Below are positions 1 through 8,747 of a DNA stretch of 44,815 nucleotides, piece by piece. The stretch spans positions 1 through 44,815 of the forward strand of contig JALFST010000003.1 of the NCBI GenBank assembly GCA_022779285.1, read 5' to 3'. The notes beneath the pieces are model-generated. The model saw nothing but the letters and a program-made list of their open reading frames with translations, searched no databases and was not told the DNA's origin. The translations under genes and the position numbers were made by a program. The stretch's first letter is position 1, and each line of letters begins with the position of its first letter. Origin of the DNA: Peptoniphilaceae bacterium. GTDB lineage: Bacteria > Bacillota > Clostridia > Tissierellales > Peptoniphilaceae.

Positions 1-1276
1 CATGCTTTACGCCACCGTACTTTCTCAGCTCAAGATACCACCAGTAGCCCTCTTTTTCAAGTCCGAGTTCGTCCATCTTCTTTTCAAGGACGTCAAGGCG
101 TTCCTCTCTCTGCGAACCGCCGATAAGTTCGCCGACACCGGGCACAAGCATATCAGCCGCCGCAACGGTTTTACCGTCGTCGTTTGCGCGCATATAGAAT
201 GCCTTAATCTCCTTCGGATAATCGGTGACGAAAACCGGCTTCTTGAAGATTTTCTCGGCGAGATAGCGTTCATGCTCGGTCTGTATGTCAACACCCCAGC
301 TGACGGGATATTCGAATTTGTCGTTGTTCTTTTCAAGGATAGAAATTGCTTCTGTATAGGTTATGCGGGCAAAATCGCTGTTGATAACAAGTTCAAGGCG
401 TTCCTTCAATCCTTTGTCGACAAAGGTATTAAAGAATTCAATTTCCTCGGGGCACTTTTCAAGCACCGATCTGATTGCATACTTAGTCATTGCCTCAGCG
501 GTATCCATATAATCCTCAAGATCCGCAAATGCAAGCTCCGGCTCAATCATCCAGAATTCCGCAGCATGACGTGTTGTATTCGAATGCTCTGCACGGAAGG
601 TGGGACCGAAGGTATATACATTTCTATGGCTCATAATGAAAGGCTCAACCTCCAATTGACCGGAGACCGTGAGCTTTGCATCCTTTCCAAAATAATCCTG
701 CGTATAATCCACAGCGCCATCCTCCTGCTTCGGGACATCGGCAAGATCCAGAGTCGTCACACGGAACATTTCACCTGCCCCCTCCGCATCGGAAGCGGTA
801 ATGACGGGAGTATGAACATATACAAAATTACGCTTGTGAAAAAAGTCATGAATTGCATAGCTGATTTCGCTTCGAACACGGAAAACAGCCTGAAAAGTAT
901 TTGTCCGCACACGAAGCGTTGGATATTGACGCAAAAATTCAAATGTCTGTCTTTTATTTTGCAGAGGATAGTCCGCAGAGCATTCTCCCAGCAGTGCAAT
1001 CGAGGTGACCTGAACCTCAAAAGGCTGCTTGGCCTGCGGTGTCAAGACAACGACGCCCTCGACAGAAACGGAAGAGGCAACAGGAAAATGAGAAGCATCC
1101 CCGAAGCCATTCAAATCAGAAGAAATGACACACTGTGCCGGAAGAAAGAAGCTCCCGTCGTTGACCATTAAGAAACCTACATTTTTTGTAAAACGGGATT
1201 GACGAATCCAGCCTTGAATACTCACCTTTTGATCTGCATACTGCTCAGGCGAACGATATAACGCCTTAATCTCCAT
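1..1276 (-). CDS. asnS: Asparaginyl-tRNA synthetase, C-terminus outside window
   Basis: Class IIb aminoacyl-tRNA synthetase that charges tRNA(Asn) with asparagine in the cytosol. My reverse-strand translation gives 425 residues before the window edge; the family is about 460, so roughly 40 are missing. An N-terminal OB-fold anticodon-binding domain (about 1-105, opening [16 protein letters not shown]) is followed by the catalytic domain. Motif 2 reads [20 protein letters not shown], and the motif 3 region contains [12 protein letters not shown], the Asn/Asp-specific form. The ATG at 1274-1276 has a GGAGG site before it and lies inside the last codons of rarA (11 nt overlap), so translation is probably coupled. 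Leucine codon use changes midway: mixed in the N-terminal half, mostly CTT in the last 190 or so codons (see findings). A long open frame on the opposite strand is only its shadow. Confidence 0.95.
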   Translation of the reverse strand, partial: MEIKALYRSPEQYADQKVSIQGWIRQSRFTKNVGFLMVNDGSFFLPAQCVISSDLNGFGDASHFPVASSVSVEGVVVLTPQAKQPFEVQVTSIALLGECSADYPLQNKRQTFEFLRQYPTLRVRTNTFQAVFRVRSEISYAIHDFFHKRNFVYVHTPVITASDAEGAGEMFRVTTLDLADVPKQEDGAVDYTQDYFGKDAKLTVSGQLEVEPFIMSHRNVYTFGPTFRAEHSNTTRHAAEFWMIEPELAFADLEDYMDTAEAMTKYAIRSVLEKCPEEIEFFNTFVDKGLKERLELVINSDFARITYTEAISILEKNNDKFEYPVSWGVDIQTEHERYLAEKIFKKPVFVTDYPKEIKAFYMRANDDGKTVAAADMLVPGVGELIGGSQREERLDVLEKKMDELGLEKEGYWWYLELRKYGGVKH

Positions 1277-2636
1277 TTTTTCCTCCTTTAGTCTTATCCT
1301 GCAATCGACCGTTTTCAGGAGTATCGCAACGCAGCGACTCAAGATATTTGCGTATTTCACGTTCTTTGCCGATCGATTTCGGGTGATAAAAATCAGTTTT
1401 CATTATCTCATCAGGCATGTAATTTTGCAATACAAAGCCGCCGGGATAATCATGCGGATAAAGGTATCCGATGCCTCGTCCCAGTGCCGAGGCTCCCTGA
1501 TAATGAGAATCCTTCAAATAGGAAGGGATCTCCTCTTGAGCATGGGATCTCACATACGATAAAGCGGAATCGATGGAAAGATAGGAGGCGTTGCTCTTGG
1601 GGGAAGATGCCAGAAAGGTAGTCGCTTGTGCAAGCACGATCCTCGCCTCCGGCATGCCGATGCGATGAACTGTTTCATAACATGCATTGGCGACAACAAT
1701 CCCCATGGGCTCCGCATTTCCGATATCCTCGGATGCCAAAATGCACAATCTGCGTGCAATAAAGAGCGGATCCTCGCCTCCCGTCAGCATTCTTGCCAGG
1801 TAGTATATCGCAGCATCCGGATCGGATCCGCGTACCGATTTTATAAATGCGGAGATCGTGTTGTAATGCTCCTCATCTCCCTTATCATAGGAAAAAAGTT
1901 TATTTTGCGCACTTTCGCGAATGTCCTGCTCTGTCAAACGAATTCCGTCCGCAGCCGGATTCGTGGAGAGCACCGCAATTTCCAGCGTGTTCAATAAAAC
2001 CCTCGCATCTCCTCCGGAAACCGTGATCAGAGCCTGACGTGCATCATCCGTAAGCGTGATGCTTTGCTCTCCAAGTCCGCGCTCCCGATCCTGCAATGCG
2101 CGATCCAGAACCCGGGAAAGCGCATCATGCGAGAGCTGCTTAAGCTCTACGATCTGTACACGAGAGAGAAGCGCTTTGTTGACCTCGAAAAACGGATTTT
2201 CCGTCGTTGCGCCGATAAGAGTTAAAGTGCCGTCCTCCACATGCGGTAAAAGCGCGTCCTGCTGAGATTTGTTGAAACGGTGAATTTCATCGATAAAAAG
2301 TATTGTTCGCGTTCGATCGAACAATAGGGAATTTTTTGCCTCCTCTACAATCTCACGAATTTCCTTAACTCCGGCGGTGACCGCCGATAATTTACGAAAA
2401 TTGCGATTGGTCGTTTCCGCGATGACCGTCGCAAGGGTGGTTTTCCCGGATCCCGGTGGCCCGAAAAAAATCAACGAGGGTACGCGATCTGCACGAATCA
2501 GTCTCGCTAAAGGCTTTCCTTCCCCGATAAAATGCTCCTGCCCCACAACCTCATCCAGCGATCTCGGACGCATACGCTCTGCAAGGGGGGCATTTTTTCC
2601 GATAACATGCTCTTGATGCATGGACAATAAATCCAT
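1266..2636 (-). CDS. rarA: Replication-associated recombination protein A (AAA+ ATPase)
   Basis: RarA/MgsA family clamp-loader-like ATPase that acts at stalled replication forks and gaps. Walker [10 protein letters not shown] lies near residues 59-67 and Walker B with sensor sequence reads [20 protein letters not shown]. The C-terminal tetramerisation region ends in the usual helical fold (HDYPGG and [13 protein letters not shown]). I start it at ATG 2634-2636, giving 456 aa, because the AGAGGTG ribosome binding site sits 5-7 nt upstream. A GTG nine bases earlier would also be in frame but overlaps that site. The 3' end overlaps the asnS start by 11 nt. A strong terminator lies only about 20 nt upstream, so expression needs read-through from nrdR or a promoter I cannot place. 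Confidence 0.95.
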   Translation of the reverse strand: MDLLSMHQEHVIGKNAPLAERMRPRSLDEVVGQEHFIGEGKPLARLIRADRVPSLIFFGPPGSGKTTLATVIAETTNRNFRKLSAVTAGVKEIREIVEEAKNSLLFDRTRTILFIDEIHRFNKSQQDALLPHVEDGTLTLIGATTENPFFEVNKALLSRVQIVELKQLSHDALSRVLDRALQDRERGLGEQSITLTDDARQALITVSGGDARVLLNTLEIAVLSTNPAADGIRLTEQDIRESAQNKLFSYDKGDEEHYNTISAFIKSVRGSDPDAAIYYLARMLTGGEDPLFIARRLCILASEDIGNAEPMGIVVANACYETVHRIGMPEARIVLAQATTFLASSPKSNASYLSIDSALSYVRSHAQEEIPSYLKDSHYQGASALGRGIGYLYPHDYPGGFVLQNYMPDEIMKTDFYHPKSIGKEREIRKYLESLRCDTPENGRLQDKTKGGKNGD

Positions 2637-2654
2637 ATTGCTCACCTCTTTTTT

Positions 2655-2684
2655 AAAAAAGGGGGCTGACCAATGTCAGCCCCC
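2655..2684 (-). terminator. Intrinsic terminator after nrdR
   Basis: Perfect 10-bp inverted repeat GGGGGCTGAC (2661-2670) / GTCAGCCCCC (2675-2684) with a CAAT loop. On the minus strand it is followed by six T residues (2660-2655). It begins 5 nt after the nrdR stop codon and marks the end of the division operon. The plus side also has a broken T-rich run (CGTTTTCATTTTTT), but no plus-strand gene ends here. Confidence 0.9.
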
Positions 2685-2689
2685 CGTTT

Positions 2690-3190
2690 TCATTTTTTCT
2701 GCTCATTCATAGGATGCAGCGGCTTGCGAAAATCCAACTCATCCTCCTTCAGATTTTCCAGCTCTTCATAGAAATTATCCACATCCTGAAACTGTCGATA
2801 TACAGATGCAAAGCGCACATAAGCGACCTTATCGATGTGGCGGAGCTGATCCATGACAAGCTCTCCTACATAGGCGCTCGTAACCTCTTTTTGATTGAGG
2901 TGATTGATTTGCATCTCGATTTCATCTGCTGCCTTTTCAAGCACATCAACCGGCACAGGGCGTTTTTCCGCGGATCGAATCATGCCGTTGAGAACCTTCG
3001 CACGGCTGAATGCCTCTCGCGTATCATCCTTTTTGATAATGACAACAGCCTGATCCTCATACCTTTCATAGGTAGTGAAGCGCTTATTGCACTTGATGCA
3101 CATTCTTCTCCGGCGAACCGCCTCATTATCCTCAGTCGGACGTGAGTCCAGGACCTTGGTATCCTGAAAGCCGCAATATGGACATTTCAT
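2690..3190 (-). CDS. nrdR: Transcriptional repressor NrdR
   Basis: NrdR senses (d)ATP and represses ribonucleotide reductase genes by binding paired NrdR boxes. The 166 aa product has the N-terminal zinc ribbon (Cys3, Cys6, Cys31, Cys34, with CPYCGFQDTKVLDSRP at the start) and an ATP-cone from about residue 49. Length matches the family (about 150-165). The start ATG (3188-3190) is one base after the ftsZ stop (TGATATG), so translation is probably coupled to ftsZ. Placing nrdR at the end of a division operon links dNTP control to the division gene dose; that link is inference. No nrd genes are in the window, so its targets cannot be seen here. Confidence 0.96.
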   Translation of the reverse strand: MKCPYCGFQDTKVLDSRPTEDNEAVRRRRMCIKCNKRFTTYERYEDQAVVIIKKDDTREAFSRAKVLNGMIRSAEKRPVPVDVLEKAADEIEMQINHLNQKEVTSAYVGELVMDQLRHIDKVAYVRFASVYRQFQDVDNFYEELENLKEDELDFRKPLHPMNEQKK

Positions 3191-3191
3191 A

Positions 3192-4253
3192 TCAGCGATA
3201 CTTTCTCAAAAACTCCGGAATATCCAGATCGTCCTTCTTGTCCGTTTCCTTCGCATCTTCCGTACGTGAGTCCTCGTCATCACGTGCATTCAGCTTACGA
3301 TTATCGAAGCCGGTTGCAATCACCGTGATCATAAGCTCATCGCCGGCATCCTTGTTGACACCTGCACCGAAGATGATATTGGCATCGGAGTCCACAGCCT
3401 CACGAATCAGCTCAAGCGATTCATTGACCTCAAAAATGCCCAAATCCGCAGCCGTGATATTGACCAGAACAGCTTTTGCTCCATCAATGCTCGTTTCCAA
3501 AAGCGGACTCTTAACAGCTGCTTTTGCAGCATTGACCGCACGATTTTCACCGCTTGCCGTGCCGATGCCCATATGCGCAATTCCCTGATTCTTCATAATG
3601 GACTCCACATCGGCAAAGTCGAGGTTGATGAGGTTAGGTACGGCGATCAAATCAGAGATACCCTGAATACCGTTCATCAGTACCTGATCCGCCATGCCGA
3701 AGGCCTCCACCATGCTGGTGCGCCGCTCAGCGACCTGAAGAAGGCGGTCATTCGGAATGACAATCAGAGTATCCACTTTGTCCTTTAGCTTTTCAATGCC
3801 GTTCTCCGCCTGTGTTTGACGCTTACGTCCTTCAAACCCGAATGGCTTTGTCACGACACCAACCGTCAGAATGCCCATGGAACGAGCGGTCTCTGCGACA
3901 ATCGGTGCAGCACCGGTACCCGTGCCGCCACCCATTCCGGCTGTGATGAATACCATATCCGTTCCCTGAAGGAGCTCTGCAATCTCATTTTTCGATTCCT
4001 CTGCGGCTTTTTCACCGACCTCAGGATTTCCGCCGGAACCTAAGCCGCGGGTAAGCTTTGTTCCGATTTGCAGCTTCTCGTCCGAGTTGATGACCTGAAG
4101 AATCTGCTTATCCGTATTCACCGCGATGAATTCAACGCCACGCAATCCGCTCTTCTTCATGCGATTTAATGCATTGTTTCCGCCGCCGCCGACTCCGATT
4201 ACTCTGATTTTCGCAAGACCGTCATTCATTACTTCCTTATCTACCGTGCTCAT
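3192..4253 (-). CDS. ftsZ: Cell division protein FtsZ
   Basis: Tubulin-like GTPase that polymerises into the cytokinetic ring at midcell. The 353 aa product has the nucleotide-binding N-terminus ([15 protein letters not shown], 18-32), the tubulin signature GGGTGTGA at 108-115, the T7 synergy region ([14 protein letters not shown]), an acidic linker from about 320, and the conserved C-terminal peptide [10 protein letters not shown] that binds FtsA, SepF or EzrA. ftsA, which usually precedes ftsZ, is absent, so membrane anchoring may depend on SepF or an FtsA encoded elsewhere. The gene follows ftsQ after 19 nt and is nearly fused to nrdR. Confidence 0.98.
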   Translation of the reverse strand: MSTVDKEVMNDGLAKIRVIGVGGGGNNALNRMKKSGLRGVEFIAVNTDKQILQVINSDEKLQIGTKLTRGLGSGGNPEVGEKAAEESKNEIAELLQGTDMVFITAGMGGGTGTGAAPIVAETARSMGILTVGVVTKPFGFEGRKRQTQAENGIEKLKDKVDTLIVIPNDRLLQVAERRTSMVEAFGMADQVLMNGIQGISDLIAVPNLINLDFADVESIMKNQGIAHMGIGTASGENRAVNAAKAAVKSPLLETSIDGAKAVLVNITAADLGIFEVNESLELIREAVDSDANIIFGAGVNKDAGDELMITVIATGFDNRKLNARDDEDSRTEDAKETDKKDDLDIPEFLRKYR

Positions 4254-4272
4254 GGCTCCCCCTTCTCACTCG

Positions 4273-5196
4273 TTATTGCATTGGATCAATCTGCTCTGAA
4301 TCCGTCACCACGATTGGGTGATCCCCTTCATCAAGAAGGATCTCTTTTGCTTTGATTTTCTCCCGTTCAATTTTGGATAATATTGCCGCCAAATTGGACA
4401 ATCTCTGTGCCGCATCGTCGGCTTTCCCGAATTTTACGGAAATATCTTTATATATTATAACAATATTGCCATCCTTTTCAAAACGAACTTTTGTAACATT
4501 ACTTACAATATCCATTTTTAATAATGTCTGTAAAAATGGGATCGCTTCTGTATCGCGAAACGCTTTTTCTCCCGGCTCCGGAATCGTGTCTTCCAACTCA
4601 ACGGAAATCGGTCGAATTCGATTCATGATGCCATCATCAAAGCCGGTTCGGATAATTCCGTTATTGTCGATATATCTTGTCTCGTTATTCGTAATCATGG
4701 TTGCGAGAATGTAAGATTCTTCCACTCGGACCTCTAAGCGATTGGGGATTTTCTTCGTCAATGTTACATTTTTAATCCCTGAAATCTTTCGAATGTTGTT
4801 CTCGCCTTTTTTTCGAGAATATAAAAATATATTTTCATTTGCCTCGCCGAGACCGGTTAAGATTTCCGCATCGGAGATCACCGTATTTCCTTCCACACGA
4901 ACATATCTGATGCGAAAGGCACGATGGTGAAAAACAAAATAGATGCTGATGCCGATAAAAATAAGGATTATGTAGCTCATCCATATTCTCAGCTTGTTCA
5001 CCTTACGCACACGGACACGTCGTCTCTTCGAATTCCTGCCTTGAGGAGCATTTCCCTGTTCACGATCATTGGCAGCTTTTTTTCGAGAAGCGGACGCCGC
5101 CTCGCGTTGCGGAATACGATGAGACGTTTTGCGATTGGAAGTTTCGACAGGCCGGCTATTTTCCTCAGAAGTTCGGCATTTTATGTTGTGATCCAT
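4273..5196 (-). CDS. ftsQ: Cell division protein FtsQ/DivIB (POTRA domain)
   Basis: Single-pass membrane protein of the FtsQ-FtsL-FtsB (DivIB-FtsL-DivIC) complex that recruits and activates the septal FtsW-PBP pair. The 307 aa sequence has a long basic cytosolic tail (about 1-68, with RNSKRRRVRVRKVNK), one membrane span near 70-91 (WMSYIILIFIGISIYFVF), then an extracellular POTRA domain starting FRIRYVRVEGNTVISDAEIL and a beta domain. The long cytosolic tail is typical of Gram-positive DivIB. Its ATG lies one base after the ftsW stop (TAATATG), with AAAGGA about 9 nt upstream. Confidence 0.9.
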   Translation of the reverse strand: MDHNIKCRTSEENSRPVETSNRKTSHRIPQREAASASRKKAANDREQGNAPQGRNSKRRRVRVRKVNKLRIWMSYIILIFIGISIYFVFHHRAFRIRYVRVEGNTVISDAEILTGLGEANENIFLYSRKKGENNIRKISGIKNVTLTKKIPNRLEVRVEESYILATMITNNETRYIDNNGIIRTGFDDGIMNRIRPISVELEDTIPEPGEKAFRDTEAIPFLQTLLKMDIVSNVTKVRFEKDGNIVIIYKDISVKFGKADDAAQRLSNLAAILSKIEREKIKAKEILLDEGDHPIVVTDSEQIDPMQ

Positions 5197-5197
5197 A

Positions 5198-6364
5198 TTA
5201 TCTGCTGTCCTTTGATATGTTCAATAATATCCCCGCAATGATTCCCATTACAATCAATGAGCTGCCACCATAGCTTACGAAGGGCAAAGTGATTCCCGTT
5301 GGCGGAACAAGTCCGATCGATACGCCGATATTGACCATCGCCTGAAATGCGATAATAAAGCTCAATCCGAATCCGAATAATCTGCCGAATGCGGAGTTTG
5401 CACGATTTGCAGCTCTGAGGCATCTCCAAATCAGATAAACAAAGGCAAGAATCAGGCACATTGCGCCGATAAAGCCGAGTTCTTCACTGATTACGGAGAA
5501 GATGAAATCATTATGCGGCTCATCCGCCAAATAATCAAATTTTTGTCTGCTTTGTCCGAAGCCGACACCCCATAATCCCCCGCTGCTGACCGCATAGAGC
5601 GATTGTAAAAGCTGCCAGCCGCTGTTTTGCGGATCCTTCAGCGGATTGAAAACGATGAGCAGGCGCTCAAGACGATAATTTCCGGGTCTTGGCCAAAATG
5701 CATACAGCAATCCTAAAATACCAAATCCCATCATAGGAAGCAAGTGCCAAAGATTCATGCCTCCGACAAAATAGACAAACATCAGTGACAATGCAATCAC
5801 CATTACCGCAGAGAAATTCGGTTGAAAATACACCGGAAGAATGGTAATCAAAACAAATCCGAGCACCCAACAGAGCATCCGAAGCGTTCCGTTCTGTTCC
5901 GGAGGCTTTCGGGTCAGGCGATAGGAAAGAAAACAGATCGAGCCGATCTTTAGGATATCGGAGGGCATAAATGTCTGATTAGCAATCTGAATCCAGCGCC
6001 TTGAATTATTTATGCTCGCCCCAATCCCGGGAATGAAGACAGCAAGACACAGGAGAAAGGAAAAAGCATAAATTGGAAACGCAAATCTTTCGTAAATGCG
6101 GTAATCGATGCGAGAAACAATGAACATCATAACAATCGCCAGCGCCGCATAGACCAAATCTCTTTTAAAGTAAAATTGCGGATCCCCGTATTTTTTTGTT
6201 GCATAAGGTGCGCTTGCACTGTATACCATAATGACGCCGAATAAAATAAGCGCAATCACACAAAAAAGAATCGTGCGATCCGGAGGTCCCGTTCTTCTCC
6301 AGACCGAAGGGCGAAGAAATTTCTTTCTCATGCTCTCCTTATTTTTCCCGGTTTTCTTCTTCAT
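5198..6364 (-). CDS. ftsW: SEDS peptidoglycan polymerase FtsW
   Basis: Septal peptidoglycan glycosyltransferase of the SEDS family; it polymerises lipid II together with a class B PBP. The 388 aa product has about ten membrane spans and family motifs: MVYSASAP after the first span, the essential loop aspartate region GVGFGQSRQKFDYLADEPHNDFIF (split as GVGFGQSRQKF and DEPHNDFIFSVISEELGF), and the C-terminal PPTGITLPFVSYGGSS. The chosen start has AAGGA six bases upstream and overlaps the murD end by 26 nt; a second ATG eleven codons in (6331) is possible but its AAGGAG is only 3 nt away. murG, which normally follows ftsW, is missing. SpoVE/RodA are related, but the position in the division cluster favours FtsW. 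Confidence 0.93.
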   Translation of the reverse strand: MKKKTGKNKESMRKKFLRPSVWRRTGPPDRTILFCVIALILFGVIMVYSASAPYATKKYGDPQFYFKRDLVYAALAIVMMFIVSRIDYRIYERFAFPIYAFSFLLCLAVFIPGIGASINNSRRWIQIANQTFMPSDILKIGSICFLSYRLTRKPPEQNGTLRMLCWVLGFVLITILPVYFQPNFSAVMVIALSLMFVYFVGGMNLWHLLPMMGFGILGLLYAFWPRPGNYRLERLLIVFNPLKDPQNSGWQLLQSLYAVSSGGLWGVGFGQSRQKFDYLADEPHNDFIFSVISEELGFIGAMCLILAFVYLIWRCLRAANRANSAFGRLFGFGLSFIIAFQAMVNIGVSIGLVPPTGITLPFVSYGGSSLIVMGIIAGILLNISKDSR

Positions 6365-7670
6365 CTTTGATCCTTAATACAATTTTCCGAAATTCATCGC
6401 CTCGTGTTTCAAAGTTCGGATATTGATCCCAGCTTGCCGATGCCGGAGAAAGCAGAACGATCTCTCCCCTTCTTGCTTCCTGATGCGCAATCCGGATTGC
6501 GTCCGCGAGCGTCTCTGTGAGCACCAGGCGATCTCCCAAGCCAGCCTCTTTTGCTCCTTGTGCGAGCTTTTTCCTTGTCTCTCCGATCAGAATCATCTTC
6601 CTGACATGGGCTTGTGCCGCTCTGTACAGCTCATCAAAGGGTACGTTCTTGTCATAGCCGCCGGCAATCAGAAGAATCGGCTGATGCAATCCCTCTAAAG
6701 CACGCACTGTGGAATCCACATTTGTTGCCTTGGAATCATTAATATAATCGACACCGCCGATGCTGGCAATGTGCTCCATGCGATGCTCAATAGGACGAAA
6801 GGTGCTCAGTGCATGGCGAATCTGATCCTCCCGCAGATTCCATTGACGAGCGATATCTATTGCAAACAGAGCATTTTCGACATTGTGCTCGCCGAACAGC
6901 TTCCAATTTTCATGACTGCGCAGCTGTTTCGCATCCACGGAATCTTTTCGAATCCATTCCACCACGGAAGAAAAACGGCCTTCCTCATAGGCCTTGCGGC
7001 TGACCGCATCTCCGGGATTGAGCAACAGCCAGTCCTCCTTTGTCTGATGCTCCGCGATGCGCAGCTTCGCATTCGCATAAGCCTCGAAGCTGCCATGCCA
7101 TTCAAGATGATCGGGCGTAATATTTAAAATCGCAGCCAGGTGCGGAGCAAATTGGGAAACAGATGCCAGTTGAAAGCTTGAGCATTCAACAACATAATAT
7201 GCATTCGGATGATCACGCATGACTGACAGAGCCGGAGTTCCGATATTTCCACATGCATATGCAGGATATCCGCTTTCATTGAAAATATGCGCCACCAGTG
7301 ATGTTGTGGTCGTCTTGCCATTGGAGCCGGTGATTGCGATCATCTTTTCTCCGCCATAAATGCGATATGCCAGTTCAATATCTGAAATCACCTCAACGCC
7401 CTGTTGAACAGCCTCCAGAAGCACCGGACGATCCAAGTGTATGCCCGGGCTTTTCAACACAAATTCAATGTGCTTCCATTCTATCTGATTGGCGGAGCTG
7501 AGAACATGAATATTTCCGGAATGCTGTGAAAAAGCTTGCAGATCCGGCTTTGCCGTCTCTCTCTCCTTTTCGTCATCAAGGAGAAGCTCAATATTCCAGC
7601 CTCTTTCTGTCAAAACATCACACGCAGAACGCCCTGTCACCCCGTAGCCATATAACAATATTTGCTTCAT
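6339..7670 (-). CDS. murD: UDP-N-acetylmuramoyl-L-alanine:D-glutamate ligase
   Basis: Cytosolic Mur ligase that adds D-glutamate to UDP-MurNAc-L-Ala with ATP. The 443 aa version chosen here starts at ATG 7668-7670 (MKQILLYGYGVTG, a dinucleotide-fold-like UDP-binding start) behind a GAGG site; a longer frame reaching into mraY lacks a good site. The ATP-binding motif GSNGKTTTT is at about 115-123, the central-domain NITPDHLEWHG follows, and the C-terminal domain has the family's NDSKATN and LLSPASASWDQY. It follows mraY after 26 nt. In many relatives murE and murF precede mraY; they are not present here. Confidence 0.95.
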   Translation of the reverse strand: MKQILLYGYGVTGRSACDVLTERGWNIELLLDDEKERETAKPDLQAFSQHSGNIHVLSSANQIEWKHIEFVLKSPGIHLDRPVLLEAVQQGVEVISDIELAYRIYGGEKMIAITGSNGKTTTTSLVAHIFNESGYPAYACGNIGTPALSVMRDHPNAYYVVECSSFQLASVSQFAPHLAAILNITPDHLEWHGSFEAYANAKLRIAEHQTKEDWLLLNPGDAVSRKAYEEGRFSSVVEWIRKDSVDAKQLRSHENWKLFGEHNVENALFAIDIARQWNLREDQIRHALSTFRPIEHRMEHIASIGGVDYINDSKATNVDSTVRALEGLHQPILLIAGGYDKNVPFDELYRAAQAHVRKMILIGETRKKLAQGAKEAGLGDRLVLTETLADAIRIAHQEARRGEIVLLSPASASWDQYPNFETRGDEFRKIVLRIKDEEENREK

Positions 7671-7696
7671 ACCAGCCTCGTTTTTCTTTGATTTCT

Positions 7697-8674
7697 TTAT
7701 GCAATCCATAAGTAGCAAAGCGCAAGCGCCGCGCTGAAAAGAGAAAAGCTCATTGCGACCTTTTCTTCCGGATACCCTTTGAGCTCAAAATGATGGTGAA
7801 CCGGCGCCATTAAGAAAATACGCTTCCCTCCCGTTTTTCGAAAATAAGCAAATTGAATCAGGTCGGAAAGCGTCTCCATTAAATAGACTCCCCCCAAAAG
7901 AATCAGATATAGAAGATGATTTTGCAGCAACAATAATGCCACAAGCGCTCCGCCGATTCCCATAGAACCCGTATCCCCCATAAAAACGGATGCAGGATGG
8001 GAATTAAAGATTAAAAATCCGAGTAACACGCCGACCATAATCCATCCGCCAATAGAAATTTCCGGAATCGTACTGAAAAGGCTCGTCCCCGCAACCGCAA
8101 TCGCGAAAAATACAGGAATTGAAACTCCGGTACAAAGCCCGTCCAGACCGTCGGTTAAATTTACGGAATTCGCGGTACCAACAATAATAAACGAAAAAAT
8201 CGGGATCCAAATCACACCCAGATTCCATTTCCAGCCGAAAAAGGGTATGACCTGAGTCGAAGCCTCCGGATTTAACAGATAGTTCCAGATTGCAATCACA
8301 GTCGCTAATGCAAACTGCAAATAAAGCTTTTGACGAGGAGTCAAGCCTTCATTGACCTTCTTCTTCGCTTTTTCGTAATCATCCAAAAAACCGATGGCCA
8401 TAAATCCGAGCGTAGAAAAAAGAATCAGCAAAGCACGCGCATTGATTCCGCAAAAAAGAATCATCAGAAGCAGAAAGACCGTGAGAAAGGCCACGCCTCC
8501 CATCATCGGCGTCCCCTGTTTCTTATAATGCTCCTTATTGCCATCCTCCCGAATCGGCTGAACAAAAGATTCTTTTCCGGAAAAGCGAATCCATTGCCAT
8601 ACGGCAAGCGCTGAAAAGGCAAATGCAATCAAAGTGATCAAGTAGAAATTGGAGTTAATTTTTTCAAAAATCAT
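7697..8674 (-). CDS. mraY: Phospho-N-acetylmuramoyl-pentapeptide transferase
   Basis: Integral membrane enzyme that transfers phospho-MurNAc-pentapeptide to undecaprenyl phosphate, making lipid I. The 325 aa product has about ten spans and the diagnostic motifs KKQGTPMMGG near 50, FLDDYEKAKKK (DD magnesium motif) near 96-106, NSVNLTDGLDGL near 168-179, FMGDTGSMGIGG near 232-243 and the cytosolic PVHHHFELKG loop near 291-300. Good start: AGGAG six bases before the ATG at 8672-8674. A 73-nt gap separates it from the upstream PBP gene; the murE and murF genes often found there are absent. Confidence 0.97.
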   Translation of the reverse strand: MIFEKINSNFYLITLIAFAFSALAVWQWIRFSGKESFVQPIREDGNKEHYKKQGTPMMGGVAFLTVFLLLMILFCGINARALLILFSTLGFMAIGFLDDYEKAKKKVNEGLTPRQKLYLQFALATVIAIWNYLLNPEASTQVIPFFGWKWNLGVIWIPIFSFIIVGTANSVNLTDGLDGLCTGVSIPVFFAIAVAGTSLFSTIPEISIGGWIMVGVLLGFLIFNSHPASVFMGDTGSMGIGGALVALLLLQNHLLYLILLGGVYLMETLSDLIQFAYFRKTGGKRIFLMAPVHHHFELKGYPEEKVAMSFSLFSAALALCYLWIA

Positions 8675-8747
8675 ACTTTCTCCTGTTTTCCTTTCTTCAT
8701 ATTCACAAATAACTTGTAGCGTTGCCCATCAGATATTGATTACATCA

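Noticed and set aside
2-1171. A 389-codon plus-strand open frame
   Set aside because: It is antisense to asnS; the minus-strand translation shows clear class II synthetase motifs, while this frame has no family-like sequence.
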